Assembly (NCBI GenBank): GCA_964561605.1
Contig: CAZLQD010000022.1
Location: forward strand, 9,250-73,249
DNA from: JALUZX01 sp964561605
GTDB lineage: Bacteria; Planctomycetota; UBA1135; JALUZX01
Direction: 5' to 3'
DNA: 64,000 nt
Shown: positions 32,892 through 42,150 of the stretch, in pieces
How positions within the stretch are numbered: the first letter of the stretch is position 1
Layout of the letters: every line of letters starts with the position of its first letter
Notes under the pieces: model-generated
Seen by the model: the letters and a program-made list of their open reading frames with translations, nothing else
Databases searched by the model: none
What the model was told of the DNA's origin: nothing
Program-made: the position numbers and the translations under genes

Positions 32892-35090
32892 ATGGACAAG
32901 GCGACGGGCGATGCCCTCATGGAAGGAACGGTCCGAAGAGGCCTTCTGAGAAGGATCTTCCGGTGGATCTTCCGGATCCTCCTCTTGGGGGTCCTCCTGG
33001 TCCTGGTCCTCGTGGGGGTCCTGCCCCTCCTGGTCTCGGGATTCGCCGGAAAGGCAGCCCTGGAGAAGGCCGCCGGAGACAACCTGGCGAGCACCTTTTC
33101 GGTTGACCGGGTCTCTATGGACTGGACGGGGGGCTTCGGCCTGGAGGGCCTGAGAATCGACCAGCCCGAGGGATTCGGGGCCGGGCCCGCCGTGGAGGTG
33201 GAGAAGGCTCTCCTGGACGTGGGCCTGGGCAAACTCATCTCGGGGATCTACAAAGTGGGCGTCGAAGTACGGGGATTGCGGGTGTCCGTCGTCCGCAACG
33301 CGGAGGGCGAGCTGAACCTGCTCCACCTGGCCAAGCCCGCCCCTCCCTCTCCCGGGAAGGCTGAAGGGAAGCCTGCGGGGGGCGCCTCCGCCGGGGAAGG
33401 GTCGCCCCTGAAGCACCTCCTGGCCTGGTTCCGCCTGGAAGATGCGGTCATCGAATTCCACGACCTTTCGGGAGGCCTTTCGGGAAAGGCCCGCCTGGCC
33501 CTGAGCATCTCCAACGAGAAGCCCGGCGGCCCCTTCCACCTGGAGGGCAAGGCGGACGTCTTCACGGCCGACGGGAACCCGGGAGGCCAGGTGCGGCTGG
33601 AAGGGGACCTGGACCCGATCGCCCGGAAAGGAGTCCTGAAGATCCAGGGGGGCAAAGTGGCCCTGGAGGCGTGGAAGACCCTCCTTCCCCTGGGCCCCGA
33701 AGTGCGCTCCATCAAGGGGAATCTGGGCCTGGACCTGGAGGTGCGCCTCCAGGAGGACAAGGTCCAGACCCGCGGCAAGGTCGAGATCCGGAACCTGGCG
33801 GCCCGGCTGGCCGCCCTGGGAAAAGGCCCTCTCCGCCAGGACCTCTGGACCTTCCATCCCGATCTCTCGGTGGACCTGGAGAAGAAGGAAGTGGACTTCT
33901 CCAAGCTCAGGGCCGACGCGGGCCCCCTCCGGATCCAGGGACTCTCCTCGGAGGAGGCGGCCCGGCTCCTTCCGGGGGGGAAGGCCGCCGGGACGAGGAT
34001 CACCCTGGACCTGGACAAGCTGGCCGCCCTCACGGGCCTCCTTCCCCCAGGAGCCGGGGCGGGAGGAAAGCTCACCATCACGGCGGCCCTCCCCGAAAAG
34101 AATCCGAGCAAGCTGGCCTTCCGCCTCTCCGGAAAGGACCTGGCCTTCCACTCCAAGGGCCTCGAAGTGGGGCCCCTCACCCTCGACGGCGAGGGCGGAG
34201 CCGACGTGACCAAGGGCCTGGACGGGCTCCGGGCCGTCTTCACATTGAAGGGGAAAGGCCTGAAAGCGGGGGAAAACCTGGTGCGGGACGTCCTGGCCCG
34301 TTTCTCCCTGGACAAGAAGGCCCTGGATCTGAAGCTCGAGAAGGCCGAAGTGAACGGCGGTCCCGCCAAGGGGGAGATCTCCCTGAGACTGGGCCCCAAG
34401 AGCGTCCCCCTCGAGGCATCCCTCCACCTGGACGGCGCCTCCGTGAACGCCTCCCTGGCCCCGCTCCTCGCCTACTTCATCCCCTTCGCCGTCACTCCCG
34501 GGGACGCCCTCCTTTCCGGAAAGGCCGCCGTGGACACCGAGCTGGCCGGCGAGGTGCCCCTCGAGGGAGGCATTTCCGTCAAGCGGATCCTACGGAGCCT
34601 GAAGGGCAAGGGAAAGCTTGCCCTCCAGGCTCTCACCTTCCAGGGCTCGCCCGAGCTCAAGCAGATCCTGGCGGCCTTCAAGGCCGGAAACGGCTACGCC
34701 TTCAAGGGACTCTCCACGAGTTTCCGCCTGGACGGAGGCAAGATCATCCAGAAGGAGATCGACATCCCCCACGGTGGATCCAAAATCCGGATAAGCGGCT
34801 ACACCGACCTGGCCGGAAACCTGGACTACTCCTTCGACTTCGGCGATCTCCTGAAGAAGAACAAGAAGGGAAAGAAGATCCTGGCTCTCCTCGGGGGGAA
34901 CACGATCCCCGTAAAGCTTGGAGGGACCATCTTCTCGCCCAAGCCCGAGCTCAAGGCCCTGGATCTCAAGAGCCTCCTGGGAACGGGAAGGCAGGTCCTG
35001 GAGAAGAAGGCCGGCGAGGGACTGGAGAAAGCCCTGGAAAAGGGCCTGAAGAGCCTCTTCGGGAGGAAGAAGAAGAAGAAGAAGAAATAG
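32892..35090 (+). CDS. AsmA-family inner-membrane/periplasmic protein
   Basis: 732 residues. One N-terminal transmembrane helix after an Arg-rich start (LLLGVLLVLVLVGVLPLLVSG, about residues 31-51), then a long beta-rich periplasmic region with repeated AsmA-like strands ('VSMDWTGGFGLEGLRID', 'RLEDAVIEFHDLSG') and the C-terminal AsmA core. Such proteins are thought to bridge the periplasm and move phospholipids to the outer membrane. The extreme C-terminus is Gly-Arg followed by seven Lys, encoded by near-pure AAG/AAA codons. It lies 21 bases after trxB, with a ribosome site GGGAGGAGA. Confidence 0.87.
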   Translation: MDKATGDALMEGTVRRGLLRRIFRWIFRILLLGVLLVLVLVGVLPLLVSGFAGKAALEKAAGDNLASTFSVDRVSMDWTGGFGLEGLRIDQPEGFGAGPAVEVEKALLDVGLGKLISGIYKVGVEVRGLRVSVVRNAEGELNLLHLAKPAPPSPGKAEGKPAGGASAGEGSPLKHLLAWFRLEDAVIEFHDLSGGLSGKARLALSISNEKPGGPFHLEGKADVFTADGNPGGQVRLEGDLDPIARKGVLKIQGGKVALEAWKTLLPLGPEVRSIKGNLGLDLEVRLQEDKVQTRGKVEIRNLAARLAALGKGPLRQDLWTFHPDLSVDLEKKEVDFSKLRADAGPLRIQGLSSEEAARLLPGGKAAGTRITLDLDKLAALTGLLPPGAGAGGKLTITAALPEKNPSKLAFRLSGKDLAFHSKGLEVGPLTLDGEGGADVTKGLDGLRAVFTLKGKGLKAGENLVRDVLARFSLDKKALDLKLEKAEVNGGPAKGEISLRLGPKSVPLEASLHLDGASVNASLAPLLAYFIPFAVTPGDALLSGKAAVDTELAGEVPLEGGISVKRILRSLKGKGKLALQALTFQGSPELKQILAAFKAGNGYAFKGLSTSFRLDGGKIIQKEIDIPHGGSKIRISGYTDLAGNLDYSFDFGDLLKKNKKGKKILALLGGNTIPVKLGGTIFSPKPELKALDLKSLLGTGRQVLEKKAGEGLEKALEKGLKSLFGRKKKKKKK

Positions 35091-35119
35091 CCCCCCGGAC
35101 GCGGGCTCGATCCTTCATG

Positions 35120-35151
35120 GTCGTCGGCCCCCGCCGTCGGGGGCCGACGAC
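35120..35151. terminator. Intrinsic terminator-like hairpin between convergent genes
   Basis: A perfect 13-pair stem GTCGTCGGCCCCC / GGGGGCCGACGAC with the loop GCCGTC lies 29 bases after the AsmA-like gene and before the end of the convergent phosphofructokinase gene. There is no long T-run. Confidence 0.7.
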
Positions 35152-35203
35152 GAAATCGAGACCGGGACGCCCGGGGGAGCGGCGGCGGCTCCTGCGTGCA
35201 ACC

Positions 35204-36472
35204 CTACTTCCGCAATTCCACGACGGGCTTGTACCTCTCGTAGAACTCCTGGGGCGTGAGATTGGTGAAGGAGGCCATCTTTCCCAGGAACGCCTGGTCC
35301 TCCAGGTCCTCCCGTTCGAGCCGGATCATGTACTTCCTGGCCACCTCGTAGGTCTCGGTGTCCGTCTCCACGAGCCGGACCCGGGTCTTCCCCGTCCTGG
35401 GATCCAGGATGTCCTCGAAATAGACCGGGACGATCCGCCCGCCCTGGAGAGTGACCATGGCCCCCGTGCCGCCCGCCAGGAGGAAGCGGACCACGCCGTA
35501 GCCCAGGTTCCTGGTGTATTCGCAATCGAAGGGAATGGGCGGAGCGCAACGGAGCTCGTAGCCGATGTTGTTGCTCACGATTCGCACGTTCAGGCCCAGC
35601 CCCTTCAGGGACTGGGTCACGTGTTTCTTCAAGGTGCTGGCCAGGTCGATCTCGGAAAGCCGGATATGTCCGTGCTCGTCCTTGGCGGCCTCCTTGAGGG
35701 CCCGGATCTCGTCCGGCTTGAGCCTCTCCAGGATCCCCTCGGCGATGACGGCCACCCCGTCCCGCCGGTCCATGGCCAGGCGCTTGAGGATCGCCCCCTC
35801 CAGGGCCCGCCCCACCAGGTCCAGGCCGAGCTCCCGGACCTGGAACTCCTCGGGGATCACCGCCAGGGTGGCGCCTGCAGCCAGGCAGATTCCCAGGGCC
35901 AGGTGGCCCGCCTGGCGCCCCATGGAAACCACGAAGACCCACCTCCTCGTGGTCCGGGCGTCCTCCATGAGGTTCTTCACCAGGTTCACTCCCACGTGCC
36001 GGGCCGTCTCGTACCCGAAGGTGGGAGCGAAGCCCGGAAGGGGAAGGTCGTTGTCGATGGTCTTGGGCACGTGGGCCACGGAGATGCGGCCCTCCATCCT
36101 GCGGGCCACGTTGACCGCCGAGAAAGCCGTGTCGTCCCCGCCGATGGTGACCAGGTATCGGACCCGCTTCTCCTCCAGGATCCGGGTCACGTTGGACATG
36201 GCCTCCTCGCTCTTGGTGGGATTCACCCTGGAGGTATAGAGGATCGAGCCCCCGAGGAAGTGGATCCTGGAGACCATCGGGATGGTGAGCTCCCGCATGT
36301 GGTTCCCGTCCCCTTCGGCCAGGTAACGGAAACCTTCCTCGATGCCCAGCACGGAGAGACCCTGGTTCCTGGCCTCGATGGTGGCGGCCGAGATGACCCC
36401 GTTGATCCCCGGGGCCGGGCCGCCTCCCACAAGGATGGCGAGGACCGGACGTTCAGACGGATTCTTGGCCAT
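35204..36472 (-). CDS. pfp: 6-phosphofructokinase, pyrophosphate-type signature
   Basis: 422 residues. Phosphorylates fructose 6-phosphate. 'LVGGGPAPGINGVIS' begins the nucleotide/PPi site. 'GGDDTAFSA' has Asp at the position that is Gly in ATP enzymes, and 'PKTIDNDLP' has the Lys typical of PPi-dependent enzymes; 'MGRQAGHLA' follows. Together these point to PPi as phosphoryl donor, giving reversible glycolysis/gluconeogenesis. The length fits the 'X'/short PPi clade. It is divergent from the glycosyltransferase at 36603. Confidence 0.9.
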   Translation of the reverse strand: MAKNPSERPVLAILVGGGPAPGINGVISAATIEARNQGLSVLGIEEGFRYLAEGDGNHMRELTIPMVSRIHFLGGSILYTSRVNPTKSEEAMSNVTRILEEKRVRYLVTIGGDDTAFSAVNVARRMEGRISVAHVPKTIDNDLPLPGFAPTFGYETARHVGVNLVKNLMEDARTTRRWVFVVSMGRQAGHLALGICLAAGATLAVIPEEFQVRELGLDLVGRALEGAILKRLAMDRRDGVAVIAEGILERLKPDEIRALKEAAKDEHGHIRLSEIDLASTLKKHVTQSLKGLGLNVRIVSNNIGYELRCAPPIPFDCEYTRNLGYGVVRFLLAGGTGAMVTLQGGRIVPVYFEDILDPRTGKTRVRLVETDTETYEVARKYMIRLEREDLEDQAFLGKMASFTNLTPQEFYERYKPVVELRK

Positions 36473-36602
36473 GGTGTCGCTCTACTCGGGTTCCAAGCCT
36501 TCTCTCACGCACCCATCCCGGAAGAGTAAGTAAGGCCGCTTGGACCGGTAGGTTTCAAGAAGAAGTGGACTTTTTTCGACCAATTCCCTCTTTTCTCTCT
36601 CT

Positions 36603-37580
36603 ATGGCCGGTTCCACCCCACCTTTTTCCCTGGTCATCCCCACCCTGAACGGAGGCCGAACCCTCCCGGGGCTGCTCCGGGCCCTGGAAGACCAGACCAT
36701 CCAACCCGCCGAGAAGGTGGCCGTCGACTCGGGCTCCACCGACGGAACGAGGGAGTTGCTCCAGGAAGCAGGTTTCCTGGTCCACCGGATCGAAAAGAAG
36801 GACTTCGACCACGGAGGGACGAGAGACCTGGGGATCTCCCTCACCAGCGCACCCGTGGCGGTCCTCCTCGTCCAGGACGCCCTACCCCGGGGCCCGGGTT
36901 TCCTCGAGGCCCTGGTGTCACCCTTCCGGGAGGATCCCCTCGCGGCGGGAGTCTACGGCAGGCAGGTTCCCCGGCCGGGTGGCAACCCGGTGCTCCGGGA
37001 AAGACTGCGGCGCTGGGCCGCCGGCCGGAAGGAGCCCCGGGTCCAGGAACCCCTTACGGAGGAGGAGTTCCAGGCCCTCTCTCCCTGGGAACGCCTGGAG
37101 CGTTGCTCCTTCGACAACGTGGCCTCCGCCGTGGACCGCCGGACCTGGGAAGACCACCCTTTCGGAAAGAGGCCCTTCGGCGAGGACCTGGCCTGGGCCA
37201 AGAGGGTGCTCCTGGGAGGCCGGCGGATCTACTTCGAACCCCGGGCCACGGTGATCCACTCCCACGAGAGGAGTCCCTGGGCCGAAGGCAAGCGCCTCTA
37301 CTGCGACCACCAGAACCTGGCGGAGCTCTTCTCCCTGGTCCTCCTCCCCGGGCTCCAGGACGCCTGGAGGGCCATGGAGCACCAGCGCCGGGCCTACCAC
37401 AGGCTGATCCAGGAACTTCCCCTCTCCGAACAGGAGAAGGCCCGCTGGGAGAAGTGGGCCCGCTGGTACGCCCCTGCCGAGGCTCTGGGCACCTGGCTCG
37501 GCGCCCTCTCCCAGAGGTGGAAAGAGAAGGGAAGGCCCTGGTTCCGCCTGGTTGACCGGCTCCTAAGAAGTGGTATCTGA
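36603..37580 (+). CDS. Family 2 glycosyltransferase (rhamnosyltransferase-like)
   Basis: 325 residues, GT-A fold. 'FSLVIPTLNGGRTLPGLLRA', 'VAVDSGSTDGTREL', 'DFDHGGTRDLGI' and 'VLLVQDALPRGPGFLEAL' are typical of rhamnosyl/O-antigen glycosyltransferases. 'NVASAVDRRTWEDHPFGKRP' with 'GEDLAW' forms the catalytic-base region. The helical C-terminus may bind the membrane. It stands alone between pfp and a small unknown gene and is outside the main polysaccharide cluster. Confidence 0.9.
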   Translation: MAGSTPPFSLVIPTLNGGRTLPGLLRALEDQTIQPAEKVAVDSGSTDGTRELLQEAGFLVHRIEKKDFDHGGTRDLGISLTSAPVAVLLVQDALPRGPGFLEALVSPFREDPLAAGVYGRQVPRPGGNPVLRERLRRWAAGRKEPRVQEPLTEEEFQALSPWERLERCSFDNVASAVDRRTWEDHPFGKRPFGEDLAWAKRVLLGGRRIYFEPRATVIHSHERSPWAEGKRLYCDHQNLAELFSLVLLPGLQDAWRAMEHQRRAYHRLIQELPLSEQEKARWEKWARWYAPAEALGTWLGALSQRWKEKGRPWFRLVDRLLRSGI

Positions 37581-37604
37581 AGGGCTTCCAGCTCCTCGGG
37601 GGGG

Positions 37605-37632
37605 TTCCCACCCGGCGGGAAAGGCCTATAAT
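37605..37632 (+). promoter_or_regulatory. Sigma-70-type promoter candidate before the small unknown gene
   Basis: A perfect -10 TATAAT (37627-37632) lies 16 bases after a weak -35, TTCCCA (37605-37610). The predicted transcript would start about 17 bases before the small gene's ATG at 37658. Confidence 0.55.
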
Positions 37633-37657
37633 GCCTTTTTCGATGTCCAGGTGACCC

Positions 37658-37882
37658 ATGATCAAACGGAAGGATCTCAAACGATCGATCCCGCCTGGTG
37701 TCGCCTCCGAGGAGGCCCGGGAAGCCTCTGCATCCTTCCCGGAAAGGAAAGGAAAGGATCCCAAGGATCCCCGCAAGAGCGACGTGCTCTTCTACGGCAC
37801 GGACCGCTATCGCCTGGTGACGCCCCTCATTCCCAGGGCCCAGGGCGAATTCCTTTCTCCTCCCGACGCCGACCCGGATTGA
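37658..37882 (+). CDS. Small hypothetical protein
   Basis: 74 residues, highly charged and Pro-rich: it opens MIKRKDLKRSIPPGVASEEA and has a central 'RKSDVLFYGTDRYRLVTPLIP'. No signal peptide, membrane helix or known motif is seen. Support for coding: a good promoter candidate ends 25 bases upstream, a CAGGTG ribosome-type sequence precedes the ATG, and the region between pfp-side glycosyltransferase and PilZ gene is otherwise empty. It could be a small soluble or nucleic-acid-binding protein; no function is assignable. Confidence 0.5.
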   Translation: MIKRKDLKRSIPPGVASEEAREASASFPERKGKDPKDPRKSDVLFYGTDRYRLVTPLIPRAQGEFLSPPDADPD

Positions 37883-38069
37883 GCCACACCTCCCGGCAAG
37901 GAGGAGAACCCCGCCACCCGGACGGGGCCCGGGAAGATGCGATCCTCACCCTGCACTCGCTCCATCCTTTCCGGTTTTTTCCCTGTCTCGGGGCGAAAAT
38001 TTCCTGAAAGTTTCAATCCCGGCCCGCCATCTTCCGAAATTAGGGGAGTAGCTCGCGGGAGAGGCTTGC

Positions 38070-38420
38070 ATGGGTGACGCCAGCCAGAGAAGACACCAGC
38101 GGTTTCCCGAACTCAGGTATGCCGCTCTGAAGGTCCTTCACAACGGTACCGTGGTGAACGACCAGAGCTTCTGCCTCATGGTGGACTTGAGTCTCGGCGG
38201 ATGCCGGGTCCGGGCCCCCCACAAGGTCGGGAAGGGAACCACGGTCATCCTGAGCGTGGGATTCCAGGAGGAGATCCGGACCTTCCGGGGAGTGGTGCGT
38301 CGTTCCATGCCCGCTCCCCAGGGAGGGTGGGACCTGGGAATCGAGTTCTGCGACCCCTCTCCGGAGGTCCGGGCCTTCCTGAACCGCATCCTGGAGGACA
38401 ATTCCGTCCTCAAGGATTGA
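38070..38420 (+). CDS. PilZ-domain protein (probable c-di-GMP receptor)
   Basis: 116 residues, a single PilZ domain. The c-di-GMP-binding arginines are in 'RRHQRFPELRYAALK' (RxxxR near the N-terminus) and the second motif is 'MVDLSLGGCRVRAP' (D/NxSxxG). 'GGWDLGIEFCD' closes the barrel. No output domain is attached, so it would act by binding a partner, for example in exopolysaccharide export or motility. Its last 11 bases overlap the convergent pseudouridine synthase gene. Confidence 0.88.
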   Translation: MGDASQRRHQRFPELRYAALKVLHNGTVVNDQSFCLMVDLSLGGCRVRAPHKVGKGTTVILSVGFQEEIRTFRGVVRRSMPAPQGGWDLGIEFCDPSPEVRAFLNRILEDNSVLKD

Positions 38421-39444
38421 TTTCTTCCCCCTCCTCCAGGCCGACCAGGCCGGCCATGTCTCCCGGCAAAGGAGCGACGATCTCCATTTCCTCTTTCCGG
38501 AAAGGATGGTGGAAGCGGAGCTTCCATGCGTGGAGGGCATGCCTTGGAAGCACCAGGAGATCTTTCTCCTCCTCCGTAAGTCCCCCTTCCAACGCGTGAA
38601 GGAAGAGGTTCTCGTCGGGCCCGTAGATCTTGTCCCCCACCACGGGGTGGCCCATGGCGGCCAGGTGGACCCGGATCTGGTGCTGCCTGCCCGTGGCGGG
38701 CCGGACCTCCAGGAGGGCGTAGGGATCCCGGACCCGGAGCACCCTGTAGCGGGTGAGGGCCGCCTGGCCCCTCCCGTCCCGGCGGGCCTGCATCTTGAGG
38801 CGGATGGGCGAGGAAGGATCGGGGGCGAGGGGAAGGTCCACGATGCCCTCCTCCCTGTCCGGAACCCCCTCTACCACGGCCAGGTAGGTCTTCTTCACCC
38901 TCCTCTCCTCGAACTGCCTGCCCAGGAGGTGGCGGGCCCTCTCGTCCTTGGTCACCAGGAGGACCCCCGAGGTCTCCTTGTCCAGCCTGTGACAGAGCCG
39001 AGGGAGGGGTCCCTCTCCCTCGGGGCCGGCCGGGTAGCGGGCGTGGAGGATCCCGATCAAGGTGCCCTCCAACTGCTTTCCCGAAGGGTGGACCGCCAGG
39101 CCGGGGGGCTTGTCCACGGCAAGGAGGAACTCGTCCTCGTAGAGGACCGGGACTTCCGGAAGGGGCCCCTGGGGGACCTGGAGGGGCGGCCTGGGAGGAA
39201 GGAGGATGGTGATCACCTCTCCCGGCCGGACCTTCAGACTGGGCCGGACCTTCCGCCCCTCACCGACGAGGACGGCGCCCTTCTCGATCAACCTCCTGAT
39301 GGAGGTCCTGGAGCGCCAGAAGAGAATGTCCCGCAGGACCTGGTCCAGCCGGCGCCCACCCTGGTCGGCCGGCACCAGGACCCGGAGCTTGTCGGGGGGC
39401 CGGGATAGATCCCGGGGCGGGTCGCCTGGGACGCGGGGCAACAT
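38410..39444 (-). CDS. RluA-family pseudouridine synthase
   Basis: 344 residues. An N-terminal S4 RNA-binding domain ('GRRLDQVLRDILFWRSRTSI' to 'VRPGEVITI') precedes the synthase domain with the catalytic Asp in 'CHRLDKETSGVLLVT' and 'TGRQHQIRVHLAAMGHPVVG'. It isomerises uridines in rRNA (RluD/RluC-type by S4 plus domain layout). It lies 71 bases downstream of rpsU on the same strand and is probably co-transcribed with it. Confidence 0.92.
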   Translation of the reverse strand: MLPRVPGDPPRDLSRPPDKLRVLVPADQGGRRLDQVLRDILFWRSRTSIRRLIEKGAVLVGEGRKVRPSLKVRPGEVITILLPPRPPLQVPQGPLPEVPVLYEDEFLLAVDKPPGLAVHPSGKQLEGTLIGILHARYPAGPEGEGPLPRLCHRLDKETSGVLLVTKDERARHLLGRQFEERRVKKTYLAVVEGVPDREEGIVDLPLAPDPSSPIRLKMQARRDGRGQAALTRYRVLRVRDPYALLEVRPATGRQHQIRVHLAAMGHPVVGDKIYGPDENLFLHALEGGLTEEEKDLLVLPRHALHAWKLRFHHPFRKEEMEIVAPLPGDMAGLVGLEEGEEINP

Positions 39445-39515
39445 CGCAAAGAAACCTCCGCCCTCTTCCTTTCAAGGAAGGGGCAACCTTTCCCAGGGAC
39501 CGGGGAAGGAGTGGA

Positions 39516-39755
39516 TCAGTAGCGGCGGAGCCTGGCCCGGGCCTTGGAGCGCTCCTGGGCCTTCATGGCCTTGCGCAGACTCCGGAGGATGTTGCGCTGG
39601 CGCTCCCGCTCCTCGCGGCGCCTCTTCTCGCTCGGCTTCTCGTAGTAGGAGGCCCGCTTGGCCAGCCGGAAGATCCCGGCGTAGTTGCACTGCCTCTTGA
39701 ACCGCTTGAGGGCGGACTCCAGGGATTCCCCAGGTCTCAGCTGAACTCGAATCAT
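39516..39755 (-). CDS. rpsU: Small ribosomal subunit protein bS21
   Basis: 79 residues, very basic. 'MIRVQLRPGESLESALKRFK' followed by 'RQCNYAGIF' and 'EKPSEKRRREERERQ' are the standard bS21 blocks. Part of the 30S platform near the anti-Shine-Dalgarno region. It is slightly longer than E. coli S21, with an Arg/Lys-rich C-terminal tail. It is divergent from recD2 and followed by the pseudouridine synthase gene. Confidence 0.97.
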   Translation of the reverse strand: MIRVQLRPGESLESALKRFKRQCNYAGIFRLAKRASYYEKPSEKRRREERERQRNILRSLRKAMKAQERSKARARLRRY

Positions 39756-39837
39756 GTGGTGAGGGTCGCTCCTCTCCGTCCAAAGTTTGGTTTACAGTGA
39801 CGTTCCTGCCGTCGGCCTCGACGGAAAAAGGGCGGGT

Positions 39838-39866
39838 ATCATAGGCACTCATCGCGAAAAGCTCAA
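39838..39866 (-). promoter_or_regulatory. Sigma-70-type promoter for rpsU
   Basis: On the minus strand, -35 TTGAGC (39866-39861) and -10 TATGAT (39843-39838) are separated by exactly 17 bases. The predicted start is about 75 bases before the rpsU ATG, and the promoter touches the 5' end of the divergent recD2 gene. Confidence 0.7.
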
Positions 39867-39872
39867 CTACCC

Positions 39873-42065
39873 TTGAACCGAACGATCCAAAAAGGGGAGC
39901 CCCTGGAAGAGATCCAGGGAACGGTGGAGTCCCTGGTCTTCTCCGGGGAGGAGGGCTTCACCTGGAGGGTCGTGAAGATCCGGCCCCTGGCGGGAGGGGC
40001 CGCCCTGACGGTCGTGGGGATCCTCCCCCCCCTGGAGGCGGGCATGGAGCTCAGGGTGAAAGGGCGCTGGCAGGTCCATCCCCGCCATGGAAGGCAGTTC
40101 AAGGCCGCCGAAGCCCAGGTCCTCCCCCCTTCCAGCAAGGCCGGCCTGATCCGGTACCTCTCCTCCGGGGCCGTCCAGGGAGTGGGCCCCAAGCTGGCAG
40201 AGAGAATCGTCGAGGCCCTGGGGGAGAGGGCCCTCCAGATCATCGAGGAAGACCCCCAGGCCCTCCTCAGGGTCCCGGGGATCGGCAAGTCCAAGGCCGC
40301 TTCCGTGGCGGCGGCCCTGGAGGCCCACAAGGAGAGCCGGGAGGCCCTGGTCTTCCTCAGGGGGCTCGGATTGGGAGAGGCCCTCTCCCGGAAGGTCTAC
40401 GAAGCCTACGGCCCCAACACGGTGGCGGCCATCCGGGACAACCCCTACCGCCTGGTCCGGGACGTCTTCGGCCTGGGCTTCTCCACGGCCGACAGGATGG
40501 CCCGGTCCATGGGGATCCCCCCCGACAGCCCCCACCGGATCCAGGCGGGAATCCTCCACACCCTGAGGGAAGCCGCCGGGGAAGGACACTCCTTCCTCCC
40601 GAGAGAGATCCTCGTCCAGAGGACCGCCACCCTCCTGGAGCTGGAGAAAGACCTGGTGGAAGGCTCTCTGGAGGCCCTGGAGGGGGCCGGAGAGGTGGAA
40701 ATCCTCACGGGGCCCACCCCCGAGGAATCGGGCCCCGCCGTCTATCCCTCACTCCTGGCCCGGGCCGAAGAGTCCCTGGCGTCCCAGGTGCGCCGCCTCC
40801 TGGAGGGAAGGCGCCGCCCCCCGGGGATGGAGGCCGCAAGGAGAGCCCTCGAAGAGGAGGCCCGGGCGGGCGGGCTGGTTCTCGGCCCCGAGCAGAGGCA
40901 GTGCCTCGAATACGCCCTGGAGGAACCCATCTCCATCCTCACCGGCGGGCCCGGCGTGGGAAAGACCACCCTGGTCCTCGTCCTGGTCCGGGCCCTGGAG
41001 AGGGCAGGGGTCCGGGTGAAGCTCTGCGCCCCCACGGGAAGGGCCGCCCGCCGGCTCTCGGAGGTCACCGGCAGGCCCGCCTCCACGATCCACAAGCTCC
41101 TGGGGTACAATCCTCACAAACGCAATTTCGAACACCACCGGGGGAATCCCCTGGAAGCGGACCTCCTCGTGGTGGACGAAGTCTCCATGCTGGACGTGCA
41201 GCTCGCCTCCCAGCTCTTCCAGGCCCTGGGCCCCGGCACCAGGCTCCTCCTCGTGGGAGACTCGGACCAGCTTCCCAGCGTCGGCCCTGGGAACGTCCTG
41301 GGCGACCTGGTCTCCTCCCGAAAGATCCCCGTCACCAGGCTCACCCGCATCTTCCGCCAGGGGGACCGCTCCAGGATCGTGGAGAACGCCCACAGGATCC
41401 TCAGGGGGGAGTTTCCAGAAACCAGCAACGACCCCCGGGGGGACTTCTTCTTCATCCGCGAGGAGGACGCATCCCGCACCTTGCGGCTGATCGTAAAGAC
41501 CGTGACAGAAAGGATTCCGGCCGCCTTCGGAATGGACCCTGTGGAGGACGTCCAGGTCCTGGCCCCCATGTACCGCGGCGAGGCCGGGGCGGACCGGCTG
41601 AACCAGGAGCTCCAGGCCGCCCTGGTCCCGCCCGGACCGGAACTGCGGCGGGGGGCCTTCACCTTCCGGAAGGGGGACAAGGTCCTCCAGGTGAGGAACG
41701 ACTACGACCGGGAACTCTTCAACGGCGACGTAGGCCGGGTCCTCCAGGTGGATCCCGTCGAGAGGAGCATGGTGGTCCGCTTCGACGACCGCCGGGTCAC
41801 CTGCACGAAGAGCGACCTGGACCAGGTGATCCCGGCCTTCGCCGTGAGCGTCCACCGGGCCCAAGGCTCGGAGTTCCCCGCCGTGGTGGTCCCCCTCACG
41901 ACCCAGCACTTCATGATGCTCCGCCGGAACCTCCTCTACACCGCCGTGACCCGGGCCAGGAAGCTCGTGGTCCTGGTGGGTTCCCGCCGGGCCCTGGAGA
42001 TCGCCCTCCAGCGGGCCGAGACGGAATCCCGCTGGTCGGGCCTGGCCTGGCGCCTGGGAGGGTGA
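39873..42065 (+). CDS. recD2: RecD2-type SF1B DNA helicase
   Basis: 730 residues. N-terminal OB-like and helix-hairpin-helix parts ('GVGPKLAERIVEALG', 'VPGIGKSKAASVAAAL') are followed by the helicase core: Walker A 'LTGGPGVGKTTLVLV' near residue 357, Walker B 'LLVVDEVSMLDVQLA', 'GDSDQLPSVGPGNVLGD' and the C-terminal motif 'AVSVHRAQGSEFPAVVVPLT' with 'LLYTAVTRA'. It is a 5'-3' helicase of RecBC-less organisms, used in repair. The start is TTG 39873 with a poor ribosome site. An ATPase pair follows after 85 bases. Confidence 0.94.
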   Translation: MNRTIQKGEPLEEIQGTVESLVFSGEEGFTWRVVKIRPLAGGAALTVVGILPPLEAGMELRVKGRWQVHPRHGRQFKAAEAQVLPPSSKAGLIRYLSSGAVQGVGPKLAERIVEALGERALQIIEEDPQALLRVPGIGKSKAASVAAALEAHKESREALVFLRGLGLGEALSRKVYEAYGPNTVAAIRDNPYRLVRDVFGLGFSTADRMARSMGIPPDSPHRIQAGILHTLREAAGEGHSFLPREILVQRTATLLELEKDLVEGSLEALEGAGEVEILTGPTPEESGPAVYPSLLARAEESLASQVRRLLEGRRRPPGMEAARRALEEEARAGGLVLGPEQRQCLEYALEEPISILTGGPGVGKTTLVLVLVRALERAGVRVKLCAPTGRAARRLSEVTGRPASTIHKLLGYNPHKRNFEHHRGNPLEADLLVVDEVSMLDVQLASQLFQALGPGTRLLLVGDSDQLPSVGPGNVLGDLVSSRKIPVTRLTRIFRQGDRSRIVENAHRILRGEFPETSNDPRGDFFFIREEDASRTLRLIVKTVTERIPAAFGMDPVEDVQVLAPMYRGEAGADRLNQELQAALVPPGPELRRGAFTFRKGDKVLQVRNDYDRELFNGDVGRVLQVDPVERSMVVRFDDRRVTCTKSDLDQVIPAFAVSVHRAQGSEFPAVVVPLTTQHFMMLRRNLLYTAVTRARKLVVLVGSRRALEIALQRAETESRWSGLAWRLGG

Positions 42066-42150
42066 GACCACCGGGACTTTTCTCTTGCAAGGGAGACATC
42101 GTAAGTTATTTTCGTCGTAAGTTGAAACCTTCGTATGTGAAAGGGCCACC

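Noticed and set aside
31773..34427. Long open frame antisense to the AsmA-like gene
   Set aside because: Typical GC-rich shadow: low-complexity Gly/Pro/Glu/Leu composition, no motif, and the opposite strand carries a clear AsmA-family protein.
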